DNA of 39,446 nucleotides from an uncultured Sphingomonadales bacterium. Lineage in GTDB: Bacteria; Pseudomonadota; Alphaproteobacteria; Sphingomonadales; Sphingomonadaceae. Position numbers and translations under genes: made by a program. The stretch covers positions 1 to 39,446 of the forward strand of contig CALMZE010000155.1 in the NCBI GenBank assembly GCA_937870585.1, read 5' to 3'. A model generated the notes under the pieces. That model ran no database searches and was not told the origin of the DNA. It saw nothing but the letters and a program-made list of their open reading frames with translations. Shown here piece by piece: positions 1 through 7,624 of the stretch (position 1 is the first letter of the stretch; every line of letters begins with the position of its first letter).

Positions 1-1
1 G

Positions 2-520
2 GGGCTGGTGCTGGAATGCGCCCCGCTGGAGGAACTGCATCTCGACGAAGTGCTTACCGGCGATCCGGCGCGCCCGGTGGTGGTGCTCGATCAGGTGACC
101 GATCCGCACAATGTCGGCGCGATCCTGCGCTCTGCTGCCGCATTTGATGCGCGCGCGATTGTGACGCAGGACCGGCATTCCCCGCCGGAATCGGGCTCAC
201 TCGCCAAGGCCGCTTCGGGCGCGCTGGAGCGGGTGCCGTGGGTGCGCGTGGTCAATCTGGCGCGCGCGCTGGACGACATGGCGGCGGCGGGCTTCTGGCG
301 GATCGGGCTTTCGGGCCATGCCAAACAGACGCTTGATCAGGCGCTTGGCACCAACCGGCTTGCGCTGGTGCTGGGGGCCGAAGGTGAAGGCCTGCGCCAG
401 AACACCGAAGCGCATTGCGATGAACTGGCGCGCTTGCCGATCAGCAATGCGATAGAAAGCCTGAATGTCTCCAACGCGGCGGCCATTGCGCTTTATGCCG
501 CAGCCACACGGAAAGGATGA
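2..520 (+). CDS. rlmB: TrmH/SpoU-family RNA 2'-O-methyltransferase, probably RlmB (5' end outside window)
   Basis: Transfers a methyl group from S-adenosylmethionine to a ribose 2'-hydroxyl in RNA; RlmB acts on a conserved guanosine of 23S rRNA. The visible part is the catalytic SPOUT domain. It has motif 1 (LDQVTDPHNVGAILRSAAAF, with the conserved N and R), motif 2 (LVLGAEGEGLR) and motif 3 (LPISNAIESLNVSNAAAIALY), which together form the knotted cofactor site. The frame is open to the left edge, so the N-terminal substrate-binding part and the true start are missing. The GTG at 8 is only the first start-like codon, not a real start. The TGA stop overlaps the ATG of the next gene by four bases (ATGA), so the two are probably co-translated. 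Assignment to RlmB rather than another TrmH paralogue is inference. Confidence 0.85.
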   Translation, partial: GLVLECAPLEELHLDEVLTGDPARPVVVLDQVTDPHNVGAILRSAAAFDARAIVTQDRHSPPESGSLAKAASGALERVPWVRVVNLARALDDMAAAGFWRIGLSGHAKQTLDQALGTNRLALVLGAEGEGLRQNTEAHCDELARLPISNAIESLNVSNAAAIALYAAATRKG

Positions 521-1494
521 AGCCTGTGACTGATCTCAAGAAATGGGCGTTCGCGCTTGCCGCACCGCTGATGCTGAGTGGCTGCTTCATCATGCCGGGC
601 AAGTTCGGCTCCTCGCTTGATCTGCGCAAGGATGGCAGCTTCACCTTCTCGTACAAGGGCGAAGTGATGTTCCAGTCGCCCGATGAGATGATGAAGGGCA
701 AGGCCGAGGTTTGGAGCGACGACAAGGCGGAATGTTACAGCGACGCGGAGACCACGGATGCCGCTGCTGCTGCTGGAGCCGCCGCCGCAGCCGCAGCAGC
801 GGCTGATGCGGCCGCCAATGCTGTTGAAGCAGCTGGCGATGCCGCAAGCGAAACTGCCGATGCGGCGGAGCCAATACTCGAAATCAATGACGGCCCTGCA
901 ACCCGTCCTTGCTCGAAGAAGGAAATCGCAGAGCAAAAGACCGATTGGGATCAGCAGCAGCAGGATAAGGTGGCCAAGAAAGCCAAGGAAAGCGCGGCCT
1001 TTGCGTCCATGTTCGGCTATGCACCGGGTGACGAAAAGGCTATGGCGGCTTTTGCTGCCAAGCTCTCCAAATATCGCGGCTGGAAATCGGTGGTCAATCA
1101 GGGGAATGGCAAGTTCCTTGTCGATTATCAGATCAGCGGCAGGCTCGATCATGATTTCATCTTTCCCGTGCTGCCCGAAGGCGATGTGGTGTTCCCGTTC
1201 GTCCAGATTAGGGGCCGCGAGGCGGGCAAGGTGTTTGTAAACACGCCCGCCCTGCTCGGCGGCGGGCTGATGGCGATGGCCGCCAAGGCCAAGGCGTTTG
1301 GCGCGCCGGACAGCAATGACGCGCCCGATGTGACAGGCATTGTCGATGGCAGCTTCACCATCACCACAGATGGCGAAATCCTGACCAACAACAGCGAGGA
1401 CGGCGCGGAAAAAATCCCGACCGGACGTGCGCTGCGCTGGGTGATCAATGGCGATACCAAGCGGATTCCGGAGGCGTTGATCCTGCTGAATTGA
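517..1494 (+). CDS. Putative outer-membrane or periplasmic lipoprotein with Ala-rich segment
   Basis: I do not recognise a named family. The protein (325 residues) starts with a lipoprotein signal: charged N-terminus with two lysines, hydrophobic stretch, and lipobox L20-S21-G22-C23, so it should be lipidated on C23. Residues about 81-118 are low-complexity, mostly alanine with spaced D and E, and are probably an extended or helical linker. Two further cysteines (C73, C132) flank this linker and could pair. The C-terminal half looks like an ordinary folded domain ending in a hydrophilic strand-rich region (NGDTKRIPEALILLN). It overlaps the methyltransferase gene by ATGA and is followed by a palindromic repeat and a terminator-like hairpin. 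Being a lipoprotein is well supported; function is unknown. Confidence 0.8.
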   Translation: MKPVTDLKKWAFALAAPLMLSGCFIMPGKFGSSLDLRKDGSFTFSYKGEVMFQSPDEMMKGKAEVWSDDKAECYSDAETTDAAAAAGAAAAAAAAADAAANAVEAAGDAASETADAAEPILEINDGPATRPCSKKEIAEQKTDWDQQQQDKVAKKAKESAAFASMFGYAPGDEKAMAAFAAKLSKYRGWKSVVNQGNGKFLVDYQISGRLDHDFIFPVLPEGDVVFPFVQIRGREAGKVFVNTPALLGGGLMAMAAKAKAFGAPDSNDAPDVTGIVDGSFTITTDGEILTNNSEDGAEKIPTGRALRWVINGDTKRIPEALILLN

Positions 1495-1537
1495 GTTCGA
1501 TACATTAGAGCGGGATGACATTTGACGGACTCGGACC

Positions 1538-1624
1538 GTGCTCCGGCCCTGTGCCGGAGCCTTGCGAGAGCCTCGCAAACATGGTTTTGCAACGCCACAG
1601 GGCTCCGGCACAAGGCCGGAGCGC
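1538..1624. repeat. Palindromic repeat family A, copy 1
   Basis: An 87-bp element with 24-bp arms at 1538-1561 and 1601-1624. Each arm is itself a hairpin (GCTCCGGC, short loop, GCCGGAGC), and the two arms are near-perfect reverse complements of each other. The centre carries a conserved tract GGTTTTGCAACGCCACAGG. The same element recurs at 28117-28203 and 36489-36576. It lies between two plus-strand genes. Confidence 0.9.
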
Positions 1625-1655
1625 AGGGTGGGGCAACCTAAAGTCATCAGAGTCT

Positions 1656-1684
1656 AGCCCCTCCCCTGAAGGGGAGAGGCTTTT
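1656..1684 (+). terminator. Terminator-like hairpin after the lipoprotein gene
   Basis: An 11-bp stem with one mismatch (1656-1666 with 1671-1681), TGAA loop, followed by four T. It lies in the 297-bp gap between two lipoprotein genes, just after repeat copy A1. The CCTCCCC/GGGGAG stem resembles the arms of the element at 11276-11409, so it may instead be a single REP-like half-element serving as a terminator. Confidence 0.5.
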
Positions 1685-1791
1685 CGCTTGCAACGGATTA
1701 ACCCCATTCAACCCCTGTTCAGCGGCTGGAGCCGATTCTAGGCTGCAAAATATGCCGGGGTATCCGGGTCGATTCGTGGAGTAACATTGCC

Positions 1792-2475
1792 ATGTCGCGT
1801 CGTGTGTCGCTTTATCGTTTGGCTGCCCCGCTGGCTCTGCTTGCGGTCACGGGCTGTGCGCAGAATTTTGATGCGCGCGTCAATCGCTTTCAGGCGATGC
1901 CGCCGGTTCAGGGGCAGAGTTTTGTCGTCAAGCCGGAAGACGCCAAGTTGGAAGGCAGCCTTGAATTTGCGACCTATGCCGGGCTGGTGAGCCAGCGGTT
2001 GTCGGCCTTGGGCTATAGCGCAGCGGCCTCTCCCGACGCGGCGGCGCTGGTCGTCAAGCTCGGCTATGGCGTGGACAAGGGCACTGAAAAGACGCGCACC
2101 GTGCCCACCGCTTATGGCAATTGCTGGGGCTGGCATGATCCCTTCTGCGGTGGCAGCTATTGGGGCGCAGGCTTTGGGCGGCCCTATGCGTGGCGCGGCG
2201 GCTCATACTATAATGGTTGGTACGATCCCTGGGCCTTCGGTGGGCGCTGGAGCAGCGATGTGGAAAGCTACACCGTGTTCACCAGCGATCTTTCGATGAA
2301 GATCGAGAAGGCGGGCAGTGCCGAGCGTGTGTTTGAAGGCAGCGCCAAGGCGCTTTCGACCAATGACAATCTCACCTACCTCGTGCCCAATCTGATCGAG
2401 GCGATGTTCACGGGCTTCCCCGGCAATTCGGGCGAGACGGTGAGGATCACGGTGGCCCCTCCCAAGAAGAAATAG
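1792..2475 (+). CDS. DUF4136-type lipoprotein
   Basis: A 227-residue predicted lipoprotein with a clear signal and lipobox V19-T20-G21-C22. The fold resembles the DUF4136 family: after the lipidated Cys comes a short strand-rich region (FDARVNRF), then a segment in which a paralogue-typical 'SALGYSAAASPDAALVVKL' leads into a Gly/Tyr/Trp-rich loop (about residues 103-150), then a C-terminal part ending VAPPKKK. The family is common in proteobacterial envelopes and has no established biochemical role. The ATG is preceded by GTGGAG about ten bases upstream. The next gene starts two bases after its stop, so the two are probably one transcript. Family assignment is from remembered pattern, not from a search. 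Confidence 0.75.
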   Translation: MSRRVSLYRLAAPLALLAVTGCAQNFDARVNRFQAMPPVQGQSFVVKPEDAKLEGSLEFATYAGLVSQRLSALGYSAAASPDAAALVVKLGYGVDKGTEKTRTVPTAYGNCWGWHDPFCGGSYWGAGFGRPYAWRGGSYYNGWYDPWAFGGRWSSDVESYTVFTSDLSMKIEKAGSAERVFEGSAKALSTNDNLTYLVPNLIEAMFTGFPGNSGETVRITVAPPKKK

Positions 2476-2476
2476 G

Positions 2477-3070
2477 GTGAGGCGCGCGGCGCTTCTGGCG
2501 GTCCTTCTCGCTGGTGCGGTGCCAGTTTCCGCCCGGGATGGTGCAGGCTATTATCCCTTCGATGTTAATCTTCGTGCCTATTCTGGCATGGGCATATCGT
2601 CGCTCAAGTCGGTTGGTGAAAAGCCGATCTGGCACGGGCCGGAAGACGGCTTGGTGCGACAAACGCGCTTCGTGTTCAGCGATGGCTACTCCATCAAGAC
2701 CCGCATCCTCCATATTCGAGAGCGGAGCGATGGTTCGGGCACGCTGCATGTCTTCAGCGTTGACCACCGATCGTCCAAGCCGAGTTATGTCGAGCGGAGC
2801 AGCGTCATCAAACTTAATGTAGCTGCGATCAGGAAGATCAACCGATTGGCCGAGACGAGCGGGACATTTGGTTTTGAGAGTGGCACTTGGGACGATGAGG
2901 GCGATTTTTTCACGCACTGCCAAATTTTGGAAATGGAGCGGATAGATGCGCTTGGCTATCGCTATTCCTCGGTCAATATCGGCTGCAACCAGCCTGCCAA
3001 GCTGATGCCGCTGGTGGAGCATGTGATGGCGCTGGCCGGGATCAAACGGCGCGATCCGCAATTGCTGTAG
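2477..3070 (+). CDS. Putative secreted protein of unknown function
   Basis: Unrecognised 197-residue protein. It starts with GTG one base after the stop of the DUF4136 lipoprotein gene, which suggests translational coupling. Residues 1-19 form a Sec signal peptide (RR, then a hydrophobic run) with a good cleavage site after V17-S18-A19. The mature part is mixed alpha/beta with alternating charged and aromatic residues and two cysteines (in FTHCQ and NIGCN) that could form a disulphide in the periplasm. Position behind two lipoprotein genes suggests an envelope role, but nothing in the sequence names an activity. Confidence 0.7.
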   Translation: MRRAALLAVLLAGAVPVSARDGAGYYPFDVNLRAYSGMGISSLKSVGEKPIWHGPEDGLVRQTRFVFSDGYSIKTRILHIRERSDGSGTLHVFSVDHRSSKPSYVERSSVIKLNVAAIRKINRLAETSGTFGFESGTWDDEGDFFTHCQILEMERIDALGYRYSSVNIGCNQPAKLMPLVEHVMALAGIKRRDPQLL

Positions 3071-3112
3071 GCAGCCGTGCGCTTCGGCAATTTTTCATGT
3101 CCCAAATGTCCC

Positions 3113-3197
3113 ATCGTCGCCCCCGCGCAGGCGGGGGCCGGGTTGAGAGTGCGCACCAGACCGTCCAACCGGCCCCCGCCTGCGCGGGGGCGACGAT
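3113..3197. repeat. Palindromic repeat family B, copy 1
   Basis: A perfect 29-bp inverted repeat (3113-3141 and 3169-3197) around a 27-base centre. Each arm is itself a hairpin, GCCCCCGC-GCAG-GCGGGGGC. A second intergenic copy is at 37659-37742 and a hybrid copy is at 12518-12583. It occupies the gap between a secreted-protein gene and nagZ. Confidence 0.9.
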
Positions 3198-3262
3198 AAG
3201 GTCAGGCCTGACCATGTGCCTCCCCGCTAGGCAGCCCCGCTCCGTCCCGCTAAACACCCCCC

Positions 3263-4276
3263 ATGAAACCCGTCATTTTCGGCCTCTCCGGTCACGCCCT
3301 CACGCCAGATGAAACCGCCTTTTTCAAGGAGGCGGACCCGGCGGGCTACATCCTGTTCAAACGCAATGTGGAGACGCGCGATCAGGTGCGGGCGCTGACG
3401 GACAGCCTGCGCGCGCTGTCTGGCCGCGATGATCTGCCGATCCTGATTGATCAGGAGGGCGGGCGCGTGCAGCGGATGACGGTGCCGGAATGGCCCAAAT
3501 TCCCCGCAGCGGGCGAGCCGTTCGGCACGCTCTACGCCAAGGCACCCATGTCTGCCATCGAAGCCGCACGCGTGAATGCGGAGGCGCTGGCGCTGGGGCT
3601 GGCAGAGGTGGGCATAACGGTCGATTGCCTGCCCGTGCTCGATGTGCGCCAGCCGGGCGCGAATGACATTATCGGGGATCGCGCGTTCGGCAGCGATCCG
3701 GTGATGGTGGCCGCCCTCGGTCGTGCGACGCTTGATGGGCTGCGCGCGGGCGGCGTGGTGGGCGTGATGAAACATATGCCCGGCCATGGTCGTTCCATGG
3801 TGGACAGCCATCTTGATCTGCCGCGCGTGACGGCCAGTGCGGCGGAACTGGAGGCGGATATTCTGCCATTTCACAGGCTGGCGAACGCCCCGATGGGGAT
3901 GACCGCGCCTATCATCTATGAGGCGGGGGACAGGGGTCATTGCGCCTCCCGCTCGCCGCTGGTGATCGAAACGATCATCCGCCAGCGCATTGGCTTTGAC
4001 GGCTTCCTGATGTCCGATGATCTCGACATGAAGGCGCTCTCGGGCACGCCTGCTGAGAAGGCCTGTGCCGTGGTGGAAGCGGGGTGCGATGCCGCGCTCG
4101 ATTGCTGGGCGCGGATGGATGAGATGGTCGCGATGGCGAACGCACTGCCGGATATGTCTGCCCGTTCCCGCGCGCGGCTCGATGCGGCGATGGCGACGGC
4201 GGATCGTCCGAAATCTGTGGAGAAGATCGCCGCGCTCATCGACAAGCGCGATGCCTTGCTGTCTTATGCGGCGTGA
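3263..4276 (+). CDS. nagZ: Beta-N-acetylhexosaminidase NagZ (glycoside hydrolase family 3)
   Basis: Cytoplasmic enzyme of peptidoglycan recycling that removes N-acetylglucosamine from GlcNAc-anhydroMurNAc-peptides. The 337 residues match the single-domain Gram-negative NagZ type. Visible marks are D63-QEGG near the substrate pocket, K170-H171-M-PGHG (170-176), the D181-S-H183 pair that the family uses as acid/base dyad, and SDDLDM (251-256), whose D252 is the expected nucleophile. There is no signal peptide, as expected for a recycling enzyme. No good ribosome-binding site precedes the ATG (C-run only), so initiation may be weak. It is followed directly by scpA (TGATG overlap), an order common in alphaproteobacteria. 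Confidence 0.95.
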   Translation: MKPVIFGLSGHALTPDETAFFKEADPAGYILFKRNVETRDQVRALTDSLRALSGRDDLPILIDQEGGRVQRMTVPEWPKFPAAGEPFGTLYAKAPMSAIEAARVNAEALALGLAEVGITVDCLPVLDVRQPGANDIIGDRAFGSDPVMVAALGRATLDGLRAGGVVGVMKHMPGHGRSMVDSHLDLPRVTASAAELEADILPFHRLANAPMGMTAPIIYEAGDRGHCASRSPLVIETIIRQRIGFDGFLMSDDLDMKALSGTPAEKACAVVEAGCDAALDCWARMDEMVAMANALPDMSARSRARLDAAMATADRPKSVEKIAALIDKRDALLSYAA

Positions 4277-5040
4277 TGGACGCGGACGACGCCTTTGATC
4301 TGCTGACCCTTCCTGCGGGCGATGATGACCAGTTGACGCTCGAACTGGGCAGCTGGGAAGGCCCGCTCGACCTTTTGTTGGCCCTTGCCCGCAACCAGAA
4401 GGTGGATTTGCGCGAAATTTCCATCCTCGCACTTGTCGAGCAATATCTGGCGTTCATTGATAATGCCAAGGCGTTGAAGCTGGAGATTGCCGCTGATTAT
4501 CTGGTGATGGCGGCGTGGCTGGCTTATCTCAAGTCCTGCCTGCTGCTCCCGCGTGAGCCGCATGTCGAGCCGTCTCCCGAAGAGCTCGCGCTGCGCCTGC
4601 AATTGCGGCTGGAGCGGCTGAACGCGATGCGCGAATCAGGCGCAAGGCTGATGGCGCGCGACCGGCTGGGGCGCGATGTGTTTGCACGCGGCGCGCCCGA
4701 CGGTCTGCGCGTAGTCCGCAAAGCGAACTGGGATGTGTCGCTGTTCGATCTGATGCAGGCTTATGGTCAGATCAAGGCGCGCAGCCAGCCGGTTTTCCAT
4801 GTGGTTCACAAGCGCCATGTGATGACGCTCGACGAAGCGATTGAGCGCGTGGCGCGGCTGGTCGGTTCACTGGTGAGCTGGACGGAGATCCGGGCCTTCC
4901 TGCCTGAAACCGATGATCCCGTATTCCGCAAATCCGCGCTCGCCTCCTCCTTCCTCGCCATGCTCGAACTCGCGCGACAGGGGCGAGTGGAACTGGAGCA
5001 AGACGAGGCCTTCGCCCCGCTGATGGTGCGCGCGGCATGA
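4276..5040 (+). CDS. scpA: Segregation and condensation protein A
   Basis: Kleisin subunit of the SMC-ScpAB condensin, which compacts and segregates the chromosome. The N-terminal region contains the family signature WEGPLDLLLALARNQKVDL, which binds SMC, followed by a helical middle segment rich in Leu, Arg and Glu and a C-terminal winged-helix part (SFLAMLELARQGRVELEQDE). I chose the ATG at 4276, which overlaps the nagZ stop (TGATG); a GTG at 4273 is immediately upstream and would add one residue. The stop overlaps the scpB start by four bases. Length (254 residues) is normal for the family. Confidence 0.93.
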   Translation: MDADDAFDLLTLPAGDDDQLTLELGSWEGPLDLLLALARNQKVDLREISILALVEQYLAFIDNAKALKLEIAADYLVMAAWLAYLKSCLLLPREPHVEPSPEELALRLQLRLERLNAMRESGARLMARDRLGRDVFARGAPDGLRVVRKANWDVSLFDLMQAYGQIKARSQPVFHVVHKRHVMTLDEAIERVARLVGSLVSWTEIRAFLPETDDPVFRKSALASSFLAMLELARQGRVELEQDEAFAPLMVRAA

Positions 5041-5660
5041 ACGATCCCGCTGAAGATTTCGCCCGCGCTGTCGAGGCCACGTTGTTCGCCGCTGCCGAAC
5101 CCATGAGTCCGGCTGAGATTGCGGCCTATGTCGGGCCGGATGGGGATGTGAAGCGGGCGCTCGTTGAGTTGCAGGCGGATTATGCCGCGCGGGGTGTCAA
5201 TCTGGTCGAGCGGGGTGGGAAGTGGCATTTCCAGACTGCGCCTGATCTGGCGCATATTCTGCGGCGCGAGCGGGAGGATAGCCGCAAGCTCAGCCGGGCT
5301 GCGGTGGAGACGCTGGCCATCATCGCCTATCATGAGCCGGTCAGCCGCGCGGAAATCGAATCGATCCGGGGCGTGCAGATCAGCAAGGGCACGCTTGATG
5401 TGCTGATGGAGGCGGGTTGGGTGCGGCCTGCCGGGCGGCGGGAGACGCCGGGGCGTCCGCTCACCTTTGCCACAACCCCCGCCTTCCTTGCCCATTTCGG
5501 ACTGGAGAGCCGCCGCGATCTGCCGGGAATCGAGGATTTGAAGGCCGCCGGGCTGCTCGATCCGGTTGATCTCGCGTTCGATGCATTGCAGGATGCGGCA
5601 GAGGCGGAATTGGCCGATGAGGGTGAAGAAGAGGCCCCTTTTTCCCGCTCCGATGGTTGA
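5037..5660 (+). CDS. scpB: Segregation and condensation protein B
   Basis: Partner of ScpA in the SMC condensin; two ScpB winged-helix units hold the kleisin. The protein (207 residues) shows the typical start (ARAVEATLFAAAEPMSPAEIA) and the strongly conserved core VETLAIIAYHEPVSRAEIESIRGV followed by TLDVLMEAGWVR and a GRPLTF strand. The acidic C-terminal tail is unconserved. It overlaps scpA by ATGA, so both subunits are likely made in a fixed ratio. In many alphaproteobacteria tatABC follows; here rplU-rpmA follows instead. Confidence 0.95.
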   Translation: MNDPAEDFARAVEATLFAAAEPMSPAEIAAYVGPDGDVKRALVELQADYAARGVNLVERGGKWHFQTAPDLAHILRREREDSRKLSRAAVETLAIIAYHEPVSRAEIESIRGVQISKGTLDVLMEAGWVRPAGRRETPGRPLTFATTPAFLAHFGLESRRDLPGIEDLKAAGLLDPVDLAFDALQDAAEAELADEGEEEAPFSRSDG

Positions 5661-5685
5661 CAGAATCGCCCGCCCCCTGTAGCGG
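5657..5685 (+). promoter_or_regulatory. Candidate promoter of rplU-rpmA
   Basis: A perfect -35 hexamer TTGACA (5657-5662) overlaps the scpB stop codon. With a 17-base spacer the -10 position reads TAGCGG, a weak match. A small GCCCGC/GCGGGC inverted repeat (5668-5673, 5682-5687) lies across it. It would give a leader of about 75 bases. The call rests mainly on the -35 and on the need for a strong promoter for ribosomal protein genes. Confidence 0.35.
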
Positions 5686-5768
5686 GCAGCCTTCCGCGCG
5701 GAGGGTGATGCCTACCGGCGTCGCTTAATGCGCGGTTTTATGCCATTTTTGAAGAAGTGACCCAAGCC

Positions 5769-6134
5769 ATGTTCGCAATCGTGCGCACGGGCGGCAAGCA
5801 ATACCGCGTTGCCGCAGGAGACAAGATCGCCGTCGAAAAGATCGCCGGTGAAGCAGGCGAAACCGTTTCGCTGACCGACGTTCTGCTGGCCGGTGAAGGC
5901 GCGGACGTGAAGGCCGGTGCCGGGATCACCGTTTCCGCTGAAATCGTCGCGCAGGCGAAGACGGACAAGGTGTTCGTGTTCAAGAAAAAGCGTCGGCACA
6001 ATTATCGTCGTCGCGCGGGCCACCGCCAGAACGTGACGCTTCTGAAGATCACCGCTATCGGTGGCGAAGCCAAGAAGGCAGCGCCGAAGAAGGCGAAAAC
6101 CGAAGAGGCGGCTCCGGCTGCCGCTGCTGAATAA
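5769..6134 (+). CDS. rplU: 50S ribosomal protein bL21
   Basis: Structural protein of the large ribosomal subunit, bound to 23S rRNA. The start [14 protein letters not shown] is the invariant bL21 N-terminus, which fixes the ATG at 5769 rather than the in-frame GTG at 5757. The core [20 protein letters not shown] is the conserved RNA-binding patch. After about residue 100 there is a Lys/Ala-rich extension ([20 protein letters not shown]), typical of alphaproteobacterial bL21. It is followed 12 bases later by rpmA, the usual order. Confidence 0.98.
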   Translation: MFAIVRTGGKQYRVAAGDKIAVEKIAGEAGETVSLTDVLLAGEGADVKAGAGITVSAEIVAQAKTDKVFVFKKKRRHNYRRRAGHRQNVTLLKITAIGGEAKKAAPKKAKTEEAAPAAAAE

Positions 6135-6146
6135 GGAGTCTGCACA

Positions 6147-6413
6147 ATGGCACATAAGAAAGCAGGCGGTTCTTCCCGTAACGGTCGCGACTCAGCTGGT
6201 CGCCGCCTTGGTGTGAAGAAGTTCGGTGGCGAAACCGTGCTCGCGGGCAACATTATCATCCGTCAGCGCGGCACCCGCGTATGGCCGGGTGTCAATGTCG
6301 GCTGTGGCAAGGACCACACGCTGTTTGCAACCGCCGAAGGCCGCGTGCGTTTCCACGATGGCAAGCAAGGCCGCAAATACGTGTCGGTGGATATGCCGAT
6401 CGCAGCCGAATAA
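6147..6413 (+). CDS. rpmA: 50S ribosomal protein bL27
   Basis: Large-subunit protein whose N-terminus reaches the peptidyl-transferase centre. The N-terminus [20 protein letters not shown] and the segment [15 protein letters not shown] are diagnostic, and the 88-residue length is standard. An excellent ribosome-binding site (AAGGAG) lies eight bases before the ATG. There is no N-terminal cleavage extension of the Firmicutes type. It ends the rplU-rpmA transcript before a strong terminator at 6480-6512. Confidence 0.98.
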   Translation: MAHKKAGGSSRNGRDSAGRRLGVKKFGGETVLAGNIIIRQRGTRVWPGVNVGCGKDHTLFATAEGRVRFHDGKQGRKYVSVDMPIAAE

Positions 6414-6479
6414 ATCGGGCGCACCGCAAGGGTCGCCCAGCCGGGTGGCCCCTGATCCGCACCAGATGCGGATCGTGAC

Positions 6480-6512
6480 AAGGGAGACGGGACCACCCCG
6501 GCCTCCCTTTTT
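6480..6512 (+). terminator. Rho-independent terminator of rplU-rpmA
   Basis: Stem AAGGGAG...CTCCCTT (6480-6486 with 6503-6509), with an inner stem CGGG/CCCG (6488-6491, 6497-6500) and ACCAC loop, then a T-run to 6512. It lies 66 bases after the rpmA stop and before an unrelated acetyltransferase gene. Confidence 0.8.
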
Positions 6513-6593
6513 CATTGTCTCCCAAACATCCACTTTGCGTCATGGCCGCGTCACACAGCGCAGCTATGGGCCGCACGACACTGGAGAGAGACG

Positions 6594-7175
6594 ATGTTCG
6601 CAGTGACCGAAAGATTGTTGTTGCGCCCCGGATGGGCGGAAGATGCGCCCGCGCTGACCCGTGCGATCGCCAATGAGAAGATTGCCCGCAACCTCGCCAT
6701 GCTGCCTTGGCCTTATGGGGAAGATGATGCGCGCGGCTATATCGGCTTCATGTGGGATGGGCATCCGGCTGAATTCCTGATCACCAGGCGCGATACCGCC
6801 GAGATCATCGGCGGCATCGGCCTGCATGATGACCCTGATGAGCCGGGCGAACAGGAACTCGGATATTGGATTGCCGAGCCGCATTGGGGGCAGGGCTATG
6901 CCACGGAAGCGGGGCGGGCAGTGCTTGATATTGCGCGCGATACGCTGCGCTTGCCCAAGCTGCGCTCTGCCTGGTTCCATGACAATCCCGCGTCCGGGCG
7001 CGTTCTGGCCAAGCTGGGCTTTCGGCCGACCGGGCATATCGTGCCCCGGCGCAGCGTGGGGCGCGGCGAGTCAGTGCCTGCCGTGCTGGTGGCGCAGGCA
7101 CTCGCCCCGGAGGGGGACGCTCCGCTTCCCCCGATGCGATCCTCCCCGCAGATGCAGATGCAAATGGCGGCGTGA
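6594..7175 (+). CDS. GNAT-family N-acetyltransferase (RimJ/RimL-like)
   Basis: Acetyl-CoA-dependent acetyltransferase of the group that includes ribosomal-protein and small-molecule acetylases; the substrate cannot be told. Characteristic are the N-terminal TERLLLRPGWAEDAPAL, the beta-bulge strand ELGYWIAEPHWGQGYATEA with the acetyl-CoA pyrophosphate loop at G99-Q-G-Y-A-T104, and the later HDNPASGRVLAKLGF, which is typical of RimJ/RimL relatives. The last 15 residues are an odd Met/Gln tail (MQMQMAA). A GGAGAGAG ribosome-binding site precedes the ATG. The same neighbour after rpmA is frequent in sphingomonads, as far as I recall. It ends 22 bases before the convergent fds operon. Confidence 0.88.
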   Translation: MFAVTERLLLRPGWAEDAPALTRAIANEKIARNLAMLPWPYGEDDARGYIGFMWDGHPAEFLITRRDTAEIIGGIGLHDDPDEPGEQELGYWIAEPHWGQGYATEAGRAVLDIARDTLRLPKLRSAWFHDNPASGRVLAKLGFRPTGHIVPRRSVGRGESVPAVLVAQALAPEGDAPLPPMRSSPQMQMQMAA

Positions 7176-7197
7176 TGGCGGCGACGAAGCCGGGGCT

Positions 7198-7389
7198 CTA
7201 CAGGCTCGCGATGGCCGCCTTGGCCGCCACACTCAGGCCCTGCACATCCGCCTGACGGATCATCGCCTTCATGCGCGGATCCCAATAGAGGCGGATATGC
7301 TCGGCGATTGCCGCAGCCGGATCAGGCGCGTGGGCCAGATTGGCGGCGATCTGGTTCGCCATCATCACGAGTTTGTCAGTGGTTGTCAT
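7198..7389 (-). CDS. fdsD: NAD-dependent formate dehydrogenase delta subunit
   Basis: Small subunit (63 residues) found with soluble FdsABG formate dehydrogenases and thought to help assembly or maturation rather than catalysis. The family signature is clear: DKLVMMANQIAANL near the N-terminus, an Ala-rich helix, then HIRLYWDPRMKAMI. It is the last gene of the operon. Its ATG lies 14 bases inside the 3' end of the preceding 82-residue gene, so translation is probably coupled. In the known fds order (G-B-A-C-D) fdsC (an FdhD homologue) stands before fdsD; here two small membrane-protein genes stand there instead. Confidence 0.88.
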   Translation of the reverse strand: MTTTDKLVMMANQIAANLAHAPDPAAAIAEHIRLYWDPRMKAMIRQADVQGLSVAAKAAIASL

Positions 7390-7624
7390 GGGGCTCCGTT
7401 GGGGGCGGGTCTTCAGCCCGCTTCAAGATCTTGTCTGCTGCCCAGCCAAATCCGATGATCAGGCCGAGCGCGAGCAGCCAGAAGATATTCTCGATACTCC
7501 TGTCGCACCCGGGAATGGCATAGCCTTCGTCCAGACACAGGCTCTGGAAAGAAAGCGCGCCATAGCTGCTGGCACAAGCACCGGGTAGCGCAGCTATCAT
7601 CAAAGGCCAGACCAGCCATTTCAT
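7376..7624 (-). CDS. Small membrane protein in the formate dehydrogenase operon (82 residues)
   Basis: Not a family I recognise. The start MKWLVWPLMIAALPGAC gives a hydrophobic N-terminal segment (about residues 3-17) that could be a signal peptide or a membrane helix. A loop with C30 and C40 follows, then a second strong membrane helix (about 47-63, FWLLALGLIIGFGWAA), and a charged Pro-rich tail (KRAEDPPPTEPHDNH). C17 is near the right place for lipidation, but P14 at the -3 position makes a lipobox poor. I chose the ATG at 7624 because it overlaps the stop of the upstream 53-residue gene (ATGA); the frame stays open further upstream but that part reads as unrelated sequence over fdsA. The overlap on both sides argues that it is a genuine operon member. 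Confidence 0.65.
   Translation of the reverse strand: MKWLVWPLMIAALPGACASSYGALSFQSLCLDEGYAIPGCDRSIENIFWLLALGLIIGFGWAADKILKRAEDPPPTEPHDNH

Noticed and set aside
493-1647. Minus-strand open frame of 384 codons opposite the Ala-rich lipoprotein
   Set aside because: The plus strand has a proper lipobox and overlaps with its neighbour; the minus strand runs through a palindromic repeat.
1495-1791. Short plus-strand coding frames over family A repeats
   Set aside because: They give the repeat-derived peptide HRAPAQGRS at each copy, which is a translated palindrome, not a gene.
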